DNA of 11,616 nucleotides, taken from contig JAGGXL010000168.1 of the NCBI GenBank assembly GCA_021163085.1, forward strand, positions 1-11,616, given 5' to 3'. The translations under genes and the position numbers were made by a program. The notes beneath the pieces were generated by a model. The model ran no database searches. It was not told where the DNA came from and saw only the letters and a list, made by a program, of their open reading frames with translations. Below, piece after piece: positions 1 through 6,709 of this stretch. The DNA is from Thermodesulfobacterium sp. GTDB lineage: Bacteria > Desulfobacterota > Thermodesulfobacteria > Thermodesulfobacteriales > Thermodesulfobacteriaceae. The stretch's first letter is position 1. Each line of letters begins with the position of its first letter.

Positions 1-4
1 ACTC

Positions 5-33
5 TTGACTTTTTAAAAATTTTTAAATAAGTT
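5..33 (+). promoter_or_regulatory. Possible sigma-70 promoter for the dcw cluster
   Basis: TTGACT at 5-10 is a close match to a -35 box. A 17-base spacer leads to TAAGTT at 28-33, a weak -10 candidate, which would put the transcription start near base 40 and give a leader of about 25 bases. The spacer is an A/T tract. The -10 match is poor and the upstream gene lies outside the window, so this is tentative. It is the only promoter-like pair I see in the leader; the rest of the window is packed with genes. Confidence 0.3.
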
Positions 34-59
34 AAGTGGTATAAAGTGGAAAAAAGTGG
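34..59 (+). promoter_or_regulatory. MraZ box: three AAGTGG direct repeats at 10-bp period
   Basis: AAGTGG occurs at 34-39, 44-49 and 54-59, spaced exactly 10 bp, so all copies lie on the same face of the helix. MraZ proteins are known to bind short direct repeats just upstream of mraZ: TGGGN units with 5-nt spacers in E. coli, and AAAGTG-type units in mycoplasmas. The position, period and core match that pattern closely. I infer that this is the operator through which MraZ controls its own operon. The third copy runs into GGAAG (58-62), the only weak ribosome binding site candidate before the mraZ ATG at 66, so operator and leader overlap. Confidence 0.8.
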
Positions 60-65
60 AAGAAA

Positions 66-530
66 ATGTTTAGAGGTAAATTTAAACATACCCTTGATGA
101 AAAAGGAAGGTTTAGTCTTCCATCCAAATTTAGAGAAGTGCTAAGAGTAAAGTATGGAAGCGAAAATCTTGTCGTTACCAATTTTCCCGAGTGCTTAGTA
201 GCTTATCCTGTTGAAGAATGGCAAAAAATAGAAGATAAACTGATGGGACTTCCTTGGGATATACCGGAAGTAAGACAATATGTAAGATATTTCTTGGGCT
301 CGGCTGAAGAATATCAACCTGATAAACAAGGAAGAATTCTTCTTTCTCAATCTTTAAGGGAAGAAATTAAGCTTGAAAAAGAGGTTGTATTTTTAGGAAT
401 GTTAACTCATTTTGAAATCTGGAACCCAAAAGACCTGGAAGCCAAGTTTAAAGAAACCAAAGAAAACTTCAATAAAGTTATGCAAATTATTAATCCTTAT
501 CTTACAGGGGTGAAAGATTTACCATCATGA
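66..530 (+). CDS. mraZ: Transcriptional regulator MraZ
   Basis: This 154-residue DNA-binding regulator is the usual first gene of dcw clusters. It has two tandem SpoVT/AbrB-like half domains, each with the family signature: DEKGR at residues 11-15 and DKQGR at 86-90. The conserved N-terminus (MFRGKFKHTLDEKGR) supports the ATG at 66. MraZ forms a ring-shaped oligomer that binds direct repeats in its own promoter and usually represses the cluster; three such repeats lie at 34-59. The length is normal for the family (about 140-155). The stop (528-530) lies inside the next gene if rsmH starts at 517, giving a 14-base overlap. Identity is secure. Confidence 0.97.
   Translation: MFRGKFKHTLDEKGRFSLPSKFREVLRVKYGSENLVVTNFPECLVAYPVEEWQKIEDKLMGLPWDIPEVRQYVRYFLGSAEEYQPDKQGRILLSQSLREEIKLEKEVVFLGMLTHFEIWNPKDLEAKFKETKENFNKVMQIINPYLTGVKDLPS
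506..513 (+). promoter_or_regulatory. Shine-Dalgarno supporting the ATT start of rsmH
   Basis: AGGGGTGA matches the extended consensus GGAGGTGA at six of eight positions, including the unbroken GGTGA. It ends three bases before ATT at 517, the normal spacing for this extended form. It is far too distant (36 bases) to serve the GTG at 550. This site decides the start choice for rsmH. Confidence 0.6.
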
Positions 531-1386
531 ACCGGTATTACTAAAAGAAGTGCTAGAGTGGTTAGATGTGAAAGAAAATAAAATTTATATAGATGGAACT
601 GTTGGGCTTGGTGGACACAGTTCTGCTATTTTGGAAGCCTCCAAACCATCCGGGATTCTTTATGGTTTTGAATGGAACGAAGATTCTTTCAAAATAGCCA
701 AAGAAAGACTAAAAAAATACGGAGGAAGAGTAAAGTTATATAACAAAAATTTTGTGCATATTAAAGAAATTCTTAAAAAAGAAAATGTATTGGCAGACGG
801 TGTGCTTTTGGATCTTGGAATTTCTTCTTTTCTCTTAGAAGGAAGTAAAAGAGGATTCTCCTTTCAAAAAGATGAGCTTCTTGATATGAGAATGAATTTA
901 TCTTTAAAAATTACTGCTAAGAATATACTCAATAATTACGATTTCATAAAGTTAAGTAATATATTTAAAAGGGGAGAAGTTCCTAAAGCAGAAAAATTTG
1001 CCAAATTTATCTGCGAGAAAAGAAAAAGAAAATCTTTTAACTCAACTCGAGATTTGGTTGAAGCAGTAAAGGAATTCTATAAAACTTCTAAAAAAGATCT
1101 GTTGGCGATCATTTTCCAAAGCCTTAGAATAGAAGTAAATAGAGAACTTAAGAATTTAGAGACTGTTTTAAAAGATATCCCTAATATCTTAAAACCTTCG
1201 GGTAGGATAGCAATTATCTCTTTTCATTCTCTGGAAGATAGATTGGTCAAAAATTTTTTCAAAAATGATCCAAGAATTAAAGTTCTTACTAAAAAACCCA
1301 TTACACCCTCAGAAGAAGAAATTAAAAGAAATCCAAGAGCAAGAAGTGCAAAAATGAGAGTAGGAGAGAGAGTAAATGAACAATAA
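517..1386 (+). CDS. rsmH: 16S rRNA (cytosine1402-N4)-methyltransferase RsmH, probable ATT start
   Basis: SAM-dependent enzyme that N4-methylates C1402 in the decoding site of 16S rRNA; formerly MraW. From the proposed start it has 289 residues. Motifs are the SAM loop DGTVGLGGHS (26-35), LLDLGISS (97-104), RGFSF (112-116), MRMN (124-127), FQSLRIEVNREL (200-211), SFHSLEDR (235-242) and the basic tail NPRARSAKMR (272-281). The first standard start codon in frame is GTG at 550, but this would cut off HHEPVLLKE, the hallmark RsmH N-terminus, which is encoded in frame directly upstream. Between the in-frame TGA (511-513) and GTG 550 the only plausible initiator is ATT at 517. AGGGGTGA (506-513) precedes it and its GGTGA matches the anti-Shine-Dalgarno extension at good spacing. 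Identity is certain; the start is inferred. It overlaps mraZ by 14 bases and ftsL by 11. Confidence 0.93.
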   Translation: MYHHEPVLLKEVLEWLDVKENKIYIDGTVGLGGHSSAILEASKPSGILYGFEWNEDSFKIAKERLKKYGGRVKLYNKNFVHIKEILKKENVLADGVLLDLGISSFLLEGSKRGFSFQKDELLDMRMNLSLKITAKNILNNYDFIKLSNIFKRGEVPKAEKFAKFICEKRKRKSFNSTRDLVEAVKEFYKTSKKDLLAIIFQSLRIEVNRELKNLETVLKDIPNILKPSGRIAIISFHSLEDRLVKNFFKNDPRIKVLTKKPITPSEEEIKRNPRARSAKMRVGERVNEQ

Positions 1387-1723
1387 AACCCTAATTTACA
1401 AACCAAATATTGGTTACTATCATAACAGTAAAAAAAACAATGCTAAAAGTGAAACTGTCTCCTTAAAGGAGCGGGTTAAGATTTTTTTAGAAAATTTATT
1501 AGTTCTTCTTTTAGGTATCTCGGTTTTTGTTTTAAGTGTTGGAATAGCTTATAATACCTATATCTTAGCAAAGTTAAAAGTAAAAAAACTTTCTTTGTTA
1601 AACGAAAATCAAGCTTTAAGAAAAGAGTATCAATATTTAACTTCAAAAGAAGTGGTTTTAGAAAAAGCTAAAAAATTAAATCTTTATCCACCTAAAAAAG
1701 AAAATTTTATTAAACTGAAATAG
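1376..1723 (+). CDS. ftsL: Cell division protein FtsL-like
   Basis: A 115-residue bitopic membrane protein with FtsL architecture. It has a basic cytoplasmic segment (1-38), one membrane helix at about 40-61, then a periplasmic coiled-coil-like stretch rich in Leu, Lys and Glu (about 62-90). The end (VVLEKAKKLNLYPP, 93-106) resembles the 'A..LGm..P' tail of FtsL. The sequence is poorly conserved, as is usual for FtsL, so the call rests on topology and on its slot between rsmH and the ftsI-like gene. In known systems FtsL joins FtsB and FtsQ and activates FtsW-FtsI, which matters here because both partners look altered. AGGAG at 1362-1366 serves the ATG; the gene overlaps rsmH by 11 bases. Confidence 0.8.
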   Translation: MNNKTLIYKPNIGYYHNSKKNNAKSETVSLKERVKIFLENLLVLLLGISVFVLSVGIAYNTYILAKLKVKKLSLLNENQALRKEYQYLTSKEVVLEKAKKLNLYPPKKENFIKLK

Positions 1724-1727
1724 GAAA

Positions 1728-2723
1728 ATGAAAAAACAACAAAAATTATTATTATTTTTGAGCCTCTTTTTACTTTTAGTAATTTTAGTAGTAAACTTTT
1801 CTGCAGAAAAGGTAACCGGTAAGTCTTCTGAATATAAAACAAAAAGAGGTTACATCTTTGATAGAAATTTACATCCCATTACTATCTCTTTGGAAAACTA
1901 TAAAGCTTATTATTATATAGAAAATAATTTTTCCCTCAGTTCTTCGGATTTGAAAATTCTTCAAAAATATTTAGGTTCTACTATTAATCTATCTAAAAAA
2001 GGTATTATCCTTCTTTCAGAAGATTTAAGTTTAGAAGAAGTAGAAAAACTAAAAAAAGAAAAAAATATAATTATAGAAAAAACCTTCAAAAGAAAACTAC
2101 TTCAACCTTACTTAAAAACACTGGTTGGAGAAACCTTTAATGGATATGGAGTCTCTGGTTTGGAGAAAGTCTTTGATGAAAAATTGAGCATGGGTAAACC
2201 TCTTATCCTTTCTATTGATTTAAACTTAGAAAAAAAGATTTATAATATAATTCATAACCTTAATCTACCAGCTTTTGCAGTGGCTGTTTTTGATCTCCAT
2301 ACAGGAGAAGTGTTAAGTTATATAGAAAGTGAAAATGCAAGGCTTTTTGATAATTATTATCCTTTGAATTTTTTTGACCTTTCTTCCACAGAAATTAAAG
2401 ATTTTAAATGGATTTTGGGAGAAAAACCAGTTATTAAAGAAAATAACATAATTAAGATAAATTCTTGGCACATTGCCAAATGGTATATGGATAAGGTTTG
2501 TAATGGTTCTCTTATCCCTACCGTGTTGCGCAGTCAAACTAAGGTGTGCGAACCAAATTTACAACTCTTTGAGAAAAATGAATATCACTATGTTTTAGGA
2601 AATATCTTTATTACAGTTGCTATTAAAGATGATAAACTAATCCTTACTTCACTTGCTTTAAATTATCAAAATAGCGAGTTATTAAACCAAAAAATATTAA
2701 ACTATATATTAGCTCAACTATGA
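1728..2723 (+). CDS. ftsI: Truncated FtsI-like class B PBP lacking the transpeptidase active site
   Basis: This gene sits in the ftsI slot but encodes 331 residues, against roughly 550-700 for the family. Visible parts are a membrane anchor (about 7-24), the pedestal motif RGYIFDR (40-46), the dimerisation signature SGLEKVFDEKL (143-153), LSIDLNLEKK (161-170), and the first strand of the transpeptidase fold, AFAVAVFDLHTGEVLSYIE (182-200). After this the expected PGSTxK, SxN and KTG motifs are missing; the only SxxK is SQTK (269-272), without its usual context. The last ~45 residues may match the final strand and helix of the fold, so the core seems deleted internally. The frame is open throughout, and the stop overlaps the murE start as ATGA. 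I infer a non-catalytic scaffold that may still contact FtsL and FtsQ; a decaying gene is less likely. C258 and C274 are its only cysteines. Confidence 0.8.
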   Translation: MKKQQKLLLFLSLFLLLVILVVNFSAEKVTGKSSEYKTKRGYIFDRNLHPITISLENYKAYYYIENNFSLSSSDLKILQKYLGSTINLSKKGIILLSEDLSLEEVEKLKKEKNIIIEKTFKRKLLQPYLKTLVGETFNGYGVSGLEKVFDEKLSMGKPLILSIDLNLEKKIYNIIHNLNLPAFAVAVFDLHTGEVLSYIESENARLFDNYYPLNFFDLSSTEIKDFKWILGEKPVIKENNIIKINSWHIAKWYMDKVCNGSLIPTVLRSQTKVCEPNLQLFEKNEYHYVLGNIFITVAIKDDKLILTSLALNYQNSELLNQKILNYILAQL

Positions 2724-4213
2724 AAACCCTGGAAGAACTTATTAAAAACCTGGAGATTGTAAAAGCTTATTATGGAAGCCAGCCTATAGAAAATTTTGGA
2801 CCTTATAAATACCTCAGGATAAATGGAATCTCTGAAAATTCCAAAAAAGTGGAAGACAGATATATCTTTATAGCAAGAAAGGGAACTAATTTTAATGGTG
2901 AAGATTTTATTGAAGAAGCTGTTAAAAATGGAGCTATTGTTATAGTAAGAGAAAGTGAAATAACCCGTAATCACCTTTATCCAGGCACAATCCAGTTTCA
3001 AGTAAAAAACATTAAAAAAGCTTTGTCATCTCTTGCCTTAAATTTTTTTGGAAATCTTCAAGAAAAATTAACTTTAATAGGAGTTACTGGAACAAATGGC
3101 AAAACTTCTGTCAGTTATTTTATCAAACATATTCTTAACCATCTCGGTATAAAGTGCGGATACATAGGAACCCTTTTTTATGAAACAGACAGAATCATTC
3201 CCTCACTTGAAACCACACCTTCAATATTAACTATTGCTTCTTTATTGAAGGAAATGGTTGATAAAAACTTTAAAGCTTGTGTTATTGAGGTTTCATCTCA
3301 TGCACTTCATCAGGATAGATTATTAGGCATCCTCTTTGACATAGCAGCTTTCACCAATCTTTCAAGAGATCATTTAGATTACCACAAGGATATGGAAGAT
3401 TACTATCAAGCAAAGAAAAAACTCTTTACCAATTATTTAAAATCAAACGCCAAAACTGTTATCTCCTTAGAAAATGATTATGGAAAGAGGCTTTCTGAAG
3501 AATTAAAAGATTTGTCCCCCTCTCTGGTAAATACAGAAAATTTCAAATGTGAAGTTATCGATGAAAAAGAAGGTTTAATTTTAAAAATAAAAACAGAAAA
3601 TAAAGAATATAAAGTTTCTACCCAGCTTTTTGGAGAATATCAGGCTAAAAATTTGGCCACTACCTTAGGAATACTTAGAGCTATGGGATTTAAAACTGAA
3701 GATATCTTGGGAGCTATAAAGGAACTTAAAAATCCCGTAGGAAGGCTTGAACTGGTAGCTACTTACAAAGATGCTAAAATATTTGTAGATTATGCCCATA
3801 CCCCTTCTGCATTAGAAGAAGTCTTGAAAAGCTTAAACTCCATAAAAGAAAACAGATTGATTGTGATTTTCGGTTGCGGAGGAGATAGAGATAAAGGGAA
3901 AAGACCACTTATGGGAAAAATAGCAAGTATGTTAGCCGATAAAATAATTCTCACTTCAGATAATCCAAGATTTGAAGATCCATTAAAAATTATTAAAGAT
4001 ATTAAAAAAGGAGTTAATTCTTCAAAACCCTATAAAGTTATTCCTGATAGAAAAGAAGCTCTGTATTTCGGAATCAAAAGTTTGAAAAAAGGAGACCTTC
4101 TTTTGGTCGCTGGTAAAGGTCATGAAACTTATCAAGAAATTAAAGGTAAAAAATACCCTTTTTCTGATCAGGAAGAAATTTTAAAATTTATAAAAAGTTT
4201 GCAAAGACAATGA
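2720..4213 (+). CDS. murE: UDP-MurNAc-L-Ala-D-Glu:meso-diaminopimelate ligase MurE
   Basis: Cytoplasmic ATP-dependent ligase that adds the third stem-peptide residue. The 497-residue protein has normal length and the three Mur-ligase domains. The N-terminal nucleotide-sugar domain is followed by the P-loop GVTGTNGKTS (121-130), ETTPS (164-168) and SSHAL (192-196). A lysine-rich YYQAKKKLF (228-236) supplies the usual carbamylated lysine. The C-terminal domain has GRLE (341-344), DYAHTP (357-362), DNPR (414-417) and AGKGHE (464-469). DNPR is the established signature for meso-diaminopimelate rather than lysine, so the wall should be A1-gamma type. The start forms ATGA with the preceding stop and no Shine-Dalgarno is visible, so translation probably depends on coupling. 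Confidence 0.98.
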   Translation: MKTLEELIKNLEIVKAYYGSQPIENFGPYKYLRINGISENSKKVEDRYIFIARKGTNFNGEDFIEEAVKNGAIVIVRESEITRNHLYPGTIQFQVKNIKKALSSLALNFFGNLQEKLTLIGVTGTNGKTSVSYFIKHILNHLGIKCGYIGTLFYETDRIIPSLETTPSILTIASLLKEMVDKNFKACVIEVSSHALHQDRLLGILFDIAAFTNLSRDHLDYHKDMEDYYQAKKKLFTNYLKSNAKTVISLENDYGKRLSEELKDLSPSLVNTENFKCEVIDEKEGLILKIKTENKEYKVSTQLFGEYQAKNLATTLGILRAMGFKTEDILGAIKELKNPVGRLELVATYKDAKIFVDYAHTPSALEEVLKSLNSIKENRLIVIFGCGGDRDKGKRPLMGKIASMLADKIILTSDNPRFEDPLKIIKDIKKGVNSSKPYKVIPDRKEALYFGIKSLKKGDLLLVAGKGHETYQEIKGKKYPFSDQEEILKFIKSLQRQ

Positions 4214-5625
4214 ATGTAAAGATTAAAATTTCAACAGAAGACATAATAAAGTCTACTTCTGGCATTCTTGTCGGTGGAGATATGGGCATTCATTTTAGAG
4301 GTATTTCAACAGACACAAGGATTATAAAACCAGGGTATCTTTTCTGGGCTTTAAAGGGAGAAAATTTTGATGGACATGAGTTTTATAAAGAAGCTATAGA
4401 AAAAGGAGCTAAAGGTATTGTTATTTCTCGTTTCCCAAAAGGATTTAGAGTAGAAGAAATTCCTAAAACAATTTCCGTTATTTTGGTAGGAGACACTCTT
4501 AAAGCCTTGGGAGATCTTGCTAATTTCTGGAGAAAAAAACTTAACTGCGTTATAGTGGCTATTACAGGATCATGCGGGAAAACCACTACCAAAGAAATGT
4601 GCTACAATATCCTTTCCAAGTTCTTTAAAACTGCTAAAAATCAGGCCAATTATAACAATCTAATAGGAGTACCTCTTTCTTTCCTTTCTATGGAAGAAGG
4701 TACAGAGGTAGGGATACTAGAACTTGGAACTAATCAAAAAGGGGAAATAGAAAGGCTTTCTCAAATCGTTGAACCACAGATTTCTGTTATAACTTCCATC
4801 TATCCTTCTCATTTAGAAGGGCTTGATTCCCTTGAAGGGGTTCTGGAAGAAAAAATCGCTCTATTTAAAAATACTCATAGAAATGGAACCATTATTTATA
4901 ATTTTGATCAGCAAATTTTAAGAGAAAAAGCTCAGGATTTTTCACAAAATAAAATTTCTTTTGGATTAAGTTCAGAGGCTGATCTTTCTTTCCAGAATAT
5001 GGTTTTATCTGAAGAGAAAATAAAGGGTGAGATCAAATTCAGAGACAATTTTTATTCATTAGAAATAAAAAATATAGGAAAGCACAATCTGTTAAATCTT
5101 CTGGCTTCATTGTGTGTTGCTATATCCTTAAATCTTGAACTAAAAAATATTCTCTCTTTGATAGGAAATGAAATACCACTTTTTAAAAGATTTAAAATTT
5201 TTGAGAAAAAAAACTTTCTTATTATAGATGATACTTACAATGCTAATCCAGGCTCTACCAAAGCTGCTTTGGAATTTATAAAAGACCTCTCTAAAAACTG
5301 GGAAAAGAAAGTGATAATTTTGGGTGACATGAAAGAGTTGGGAAAGGATTCAAAAACGCTTCATGAAGAAATAGGTAAACTTGTAGCTAAGGTCGCTGAT
5401 TTTGCTATTTTTATAGGAGAGATGGCAAAAAGCTATGAAAAAGGCTTTAAATCAGAAGAAAATAAAGAATGTAAAACCTTTGACAGCGTGGATGAGCTGT
5501 TAAAAAATTTTTCTTTAAAAGAATTTTTAGAAAAAGAAAAAAGAAATACAGCAATTTTGATAAAAGGCTCCAGAGCTTTGAGAATGGAAAGAATTGTAGA
5601 AAAGTTGATTGAGGAGTTTGATTAA
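4210..5625 (+). CDS. murF: UDP-MurNAc-tripeptide:D-Ala-D-Ala ligase MurF
   Basis: Cytoplasmic ligase that adds D-Ala-D-Ala to UDP-MurNAc-tripeptide, finishing the soluble pentapeptide precursor. The 471-residue protein shows the P-loop ITGSCGKTTTKE (118-129), with Cys where many family members have another small residue. The MurF-type NQANYNNLIGVP stretch (144-155), DDTYNANPGS (340-349), GDMKELG (372-378) and KGSRALRME (452-460) follow. The signature DDTYNANP separates it from the other Mur ligases. It begins with an ATGA overlap on murE and has no clear Shine-Dalgarno, so it is probably reinitiated. The D-Ala-D-Ala maker (ddl) is not in this window and must be elsewhere. Confidence 0.98.
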   Translation: MNVKIKISTEDIIKSTSGILVGGDMGIHFRGISTDTRIIKPGYLFWALKGENFDGHEFYKEAIEKGAKGIVISRFPKGFRVEEIPKTISVILVGDTLKALGDLANFWRKKLNCVIVAITGSCGKTTTKEMCYNILSKFFKTAKNQANYNNLIGVPLSFLSMEEGTEVGILELGTNQKGEIERLSQIVEPQISVITSIYPSHLEGLDSLEGVLEEKIALFKNTHRNGTIIYNFDQQILREKAQDFSQNKISFGLSSEADLSFQNMVLSEEKIKGEIKFRDNFYSLEIKNIGKHNLLNLLASLCVAISLNLELKNILSLIGNEIPLFKRFKIFEKKNFLIIDDTYNANPGSTKAALEFIKDLSKNWEKKVIILGDMKELGKDSKTLHEEIGKLVAKVADFAIFIGEMAKSYEKGFKSEENKECKTFDSVDELLKNFSLKEFLEKEKRNTAILIKGSRALRMERIVEKLIEEFD

Positions 5626-6704
5626 TGCTTTACCATTTTCTTTATTCTTTGAAAGATATATCAATTATATTTAATGTTTTTAAATACATAACTTTTAGAC
5701 TGATTTGCGGGGCTCTAACTGCTTTTGTTTTGGTATACCTTTTTATGCCTTATTTTATAAAATTCATGAAACAAAAGCAATTTGGACAGATTGTAAGAGA
5801 TGAGGGGCCTTCTCATCATAAAGTAAAAACAGGAACTCCCACTATGGGAGGTATTGTAATAGTTGGAACTATAATAATTTCTGCTTTGCTGTGGTGCAAC
5901 CTTACTAATCCTTTGGTATGGATTGCCATTTTTGTTCTTTTGAGCTTTGGTTTTATAGGTTTTGTAGATGATTTTTTGAAAATAAAAAGGAAAAAAAATC
6001 TTGGTTTAAAAGCACGTGAAAAGATATTGGCACAATTGATAATTGTAGGTATTTTCTATTTAGTTTTATTTAAAGTTTTAAACTTCTCTACCACTCTTAA
6101 TTTTCCGTTCTTTAAAAAATTGATAGTTGATATAGGTAGCTTTTACTTGATATTCAGTATGCTCGTGATAATTGGCAGTTCCAATGCCATGAATTTAACT
6201 GACGGACTTGATGGACTTGCTATAGTTCCTTTTATAGTGGTAGCAGGTGTTTATATTATTTTAAGCTATGTAGCAGGGCATGTTAAATTTGCAACCTATC
6301 TATATCTTCCCTATATACCTTTTGCTGGTGAGCTGGCAATTTTATGTGCTATTATGGTAGGAGCTGGTTTGGGTTTTTTATGGTATAATGCTCATCCTGC
6401 TGAAATTTTTATGGGAGATGTGGGATCCCTTGCCTTAGGAGCTGCTCTTGGGGCTATAGCTATTATGATAAAACAAGAATTTCTCTTAGTTATAGCCGGA
6501 GGATTGTTTGTGCTTGAAGCTATATCGGTAATTTTACAGGTTGGTTATTTTAAAATTACTAAAGGGAAAAGGATTTTTAAAATGGCTCCTCTTCATCATC
6601 ATTTTGAATTAAAAGGGTGGCCAGAAAATAAAGTGGTTATCAGGTTTTGGATTATATCTATAATTTTTGGGCTTATTGCTCTAAGTACGCTTAAAATAAG
6701 GTAG
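5625..6704 (+). CDS. mraY: Phospho-MurNAc-pentapeptide translocase MraY
   Basis: Integral membrane enzyme that transfers phospho-MurNAc-pentapeptide to undecaprenyl phosphate, making lipid I. The 359 residues are strongly hydrophobic, with about ten membrane segments expected. Family motifs are GPSHHKVKTGTPTMGG (61-76), the Asp pair VDD (114-116), NLTDGLDGLA (190-199), FMGDVGSLALG (262-272) and the histidine motif PLHHHFE (322-328), all tied to Mg and substrate binding in known MraY structures. The start shares one base with the murF stop (TAATG), and AGGAG at 5612-5616 gives a good ribosome binding site 8 bases upstream, unlike the coupled starts of murE and murF. Confidence 0.98.
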   Translation: MLYHFLYSLKDISIIFNVFKYITFRLICGALTAFVLVYLFMPYFIKFMKQKQFGQIVRDEGPSHHKVKTGTPTMGGIVIVGTIIISALLWCNLTNPLVWIAIFVLLSFGFIGFVDDFLKIKRKKNLGLKAREKILAQLIIVGIFYLVLFKVLNFSTTLNFPFFKKLIVDIGSFYLIFSMLVIIGSSNAMNLTDGLDGLAIVPFIVVAGVYIILSYVAGHVKFATYLYLPYIPFAGELAILCAIMVGAGLGFLWYNAHPAEIFMGDVGSLALGAALGAIAIMIKQEFLLVIAGGLFVLEAISVILQVGYFKITKGKRIFKMAPLHHHFELKGWPENKVVIRFWIISIIFGLIALSTLKIR

Positions 6705-6709
6705 GTTCT

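Noticed and set aside
40..45. TATAAA as a -10 box
   Set aside because: A 17-base spacer upstream gives no -35 match, and the sequence is the spacer between the first two AAGTGG repeats.
527..543. ATG overlapping the mraZ stop (ATGA) as the start of rsmH
   Set aside because: It is in a different frame and meets a stop (TAA at 542) after five codons.
550..552. GTG as the start of rsmH
   Set aside because: It removes the conserved HHEPVLLKE start of RsmH and has no Shine-Dalgarno nearby; ATT at 517 fits both.
2328..2336. SEN (residues 201-203 of the FtsI-like protein) as the SxN catalytic motif
   Set aside because: It follows directly after DLHTGEVLSYIE, where intact PBPs have the non-catalytic ASxPxFDPN segment, upstream of where the active-site serine would be.
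2532..2543. SQTK (residues 269-272 of the FtsI-like protein) as an active SxxK
   Set aside because: It lacks the PGS context, only about 60 residues follow it, and no SxN or KTG comes after.
2714..3001. Minus-strand open frame opposite murE
   Set aside because: It lies inside a well-supported gene, has no recognisable motif or ribosome binding site, and is what chance gives opposite an AT-rich coding region. The other minus-strand frames (for example 1224-1406, 2313-2537, 8396-8674) were rejected for the same reason.
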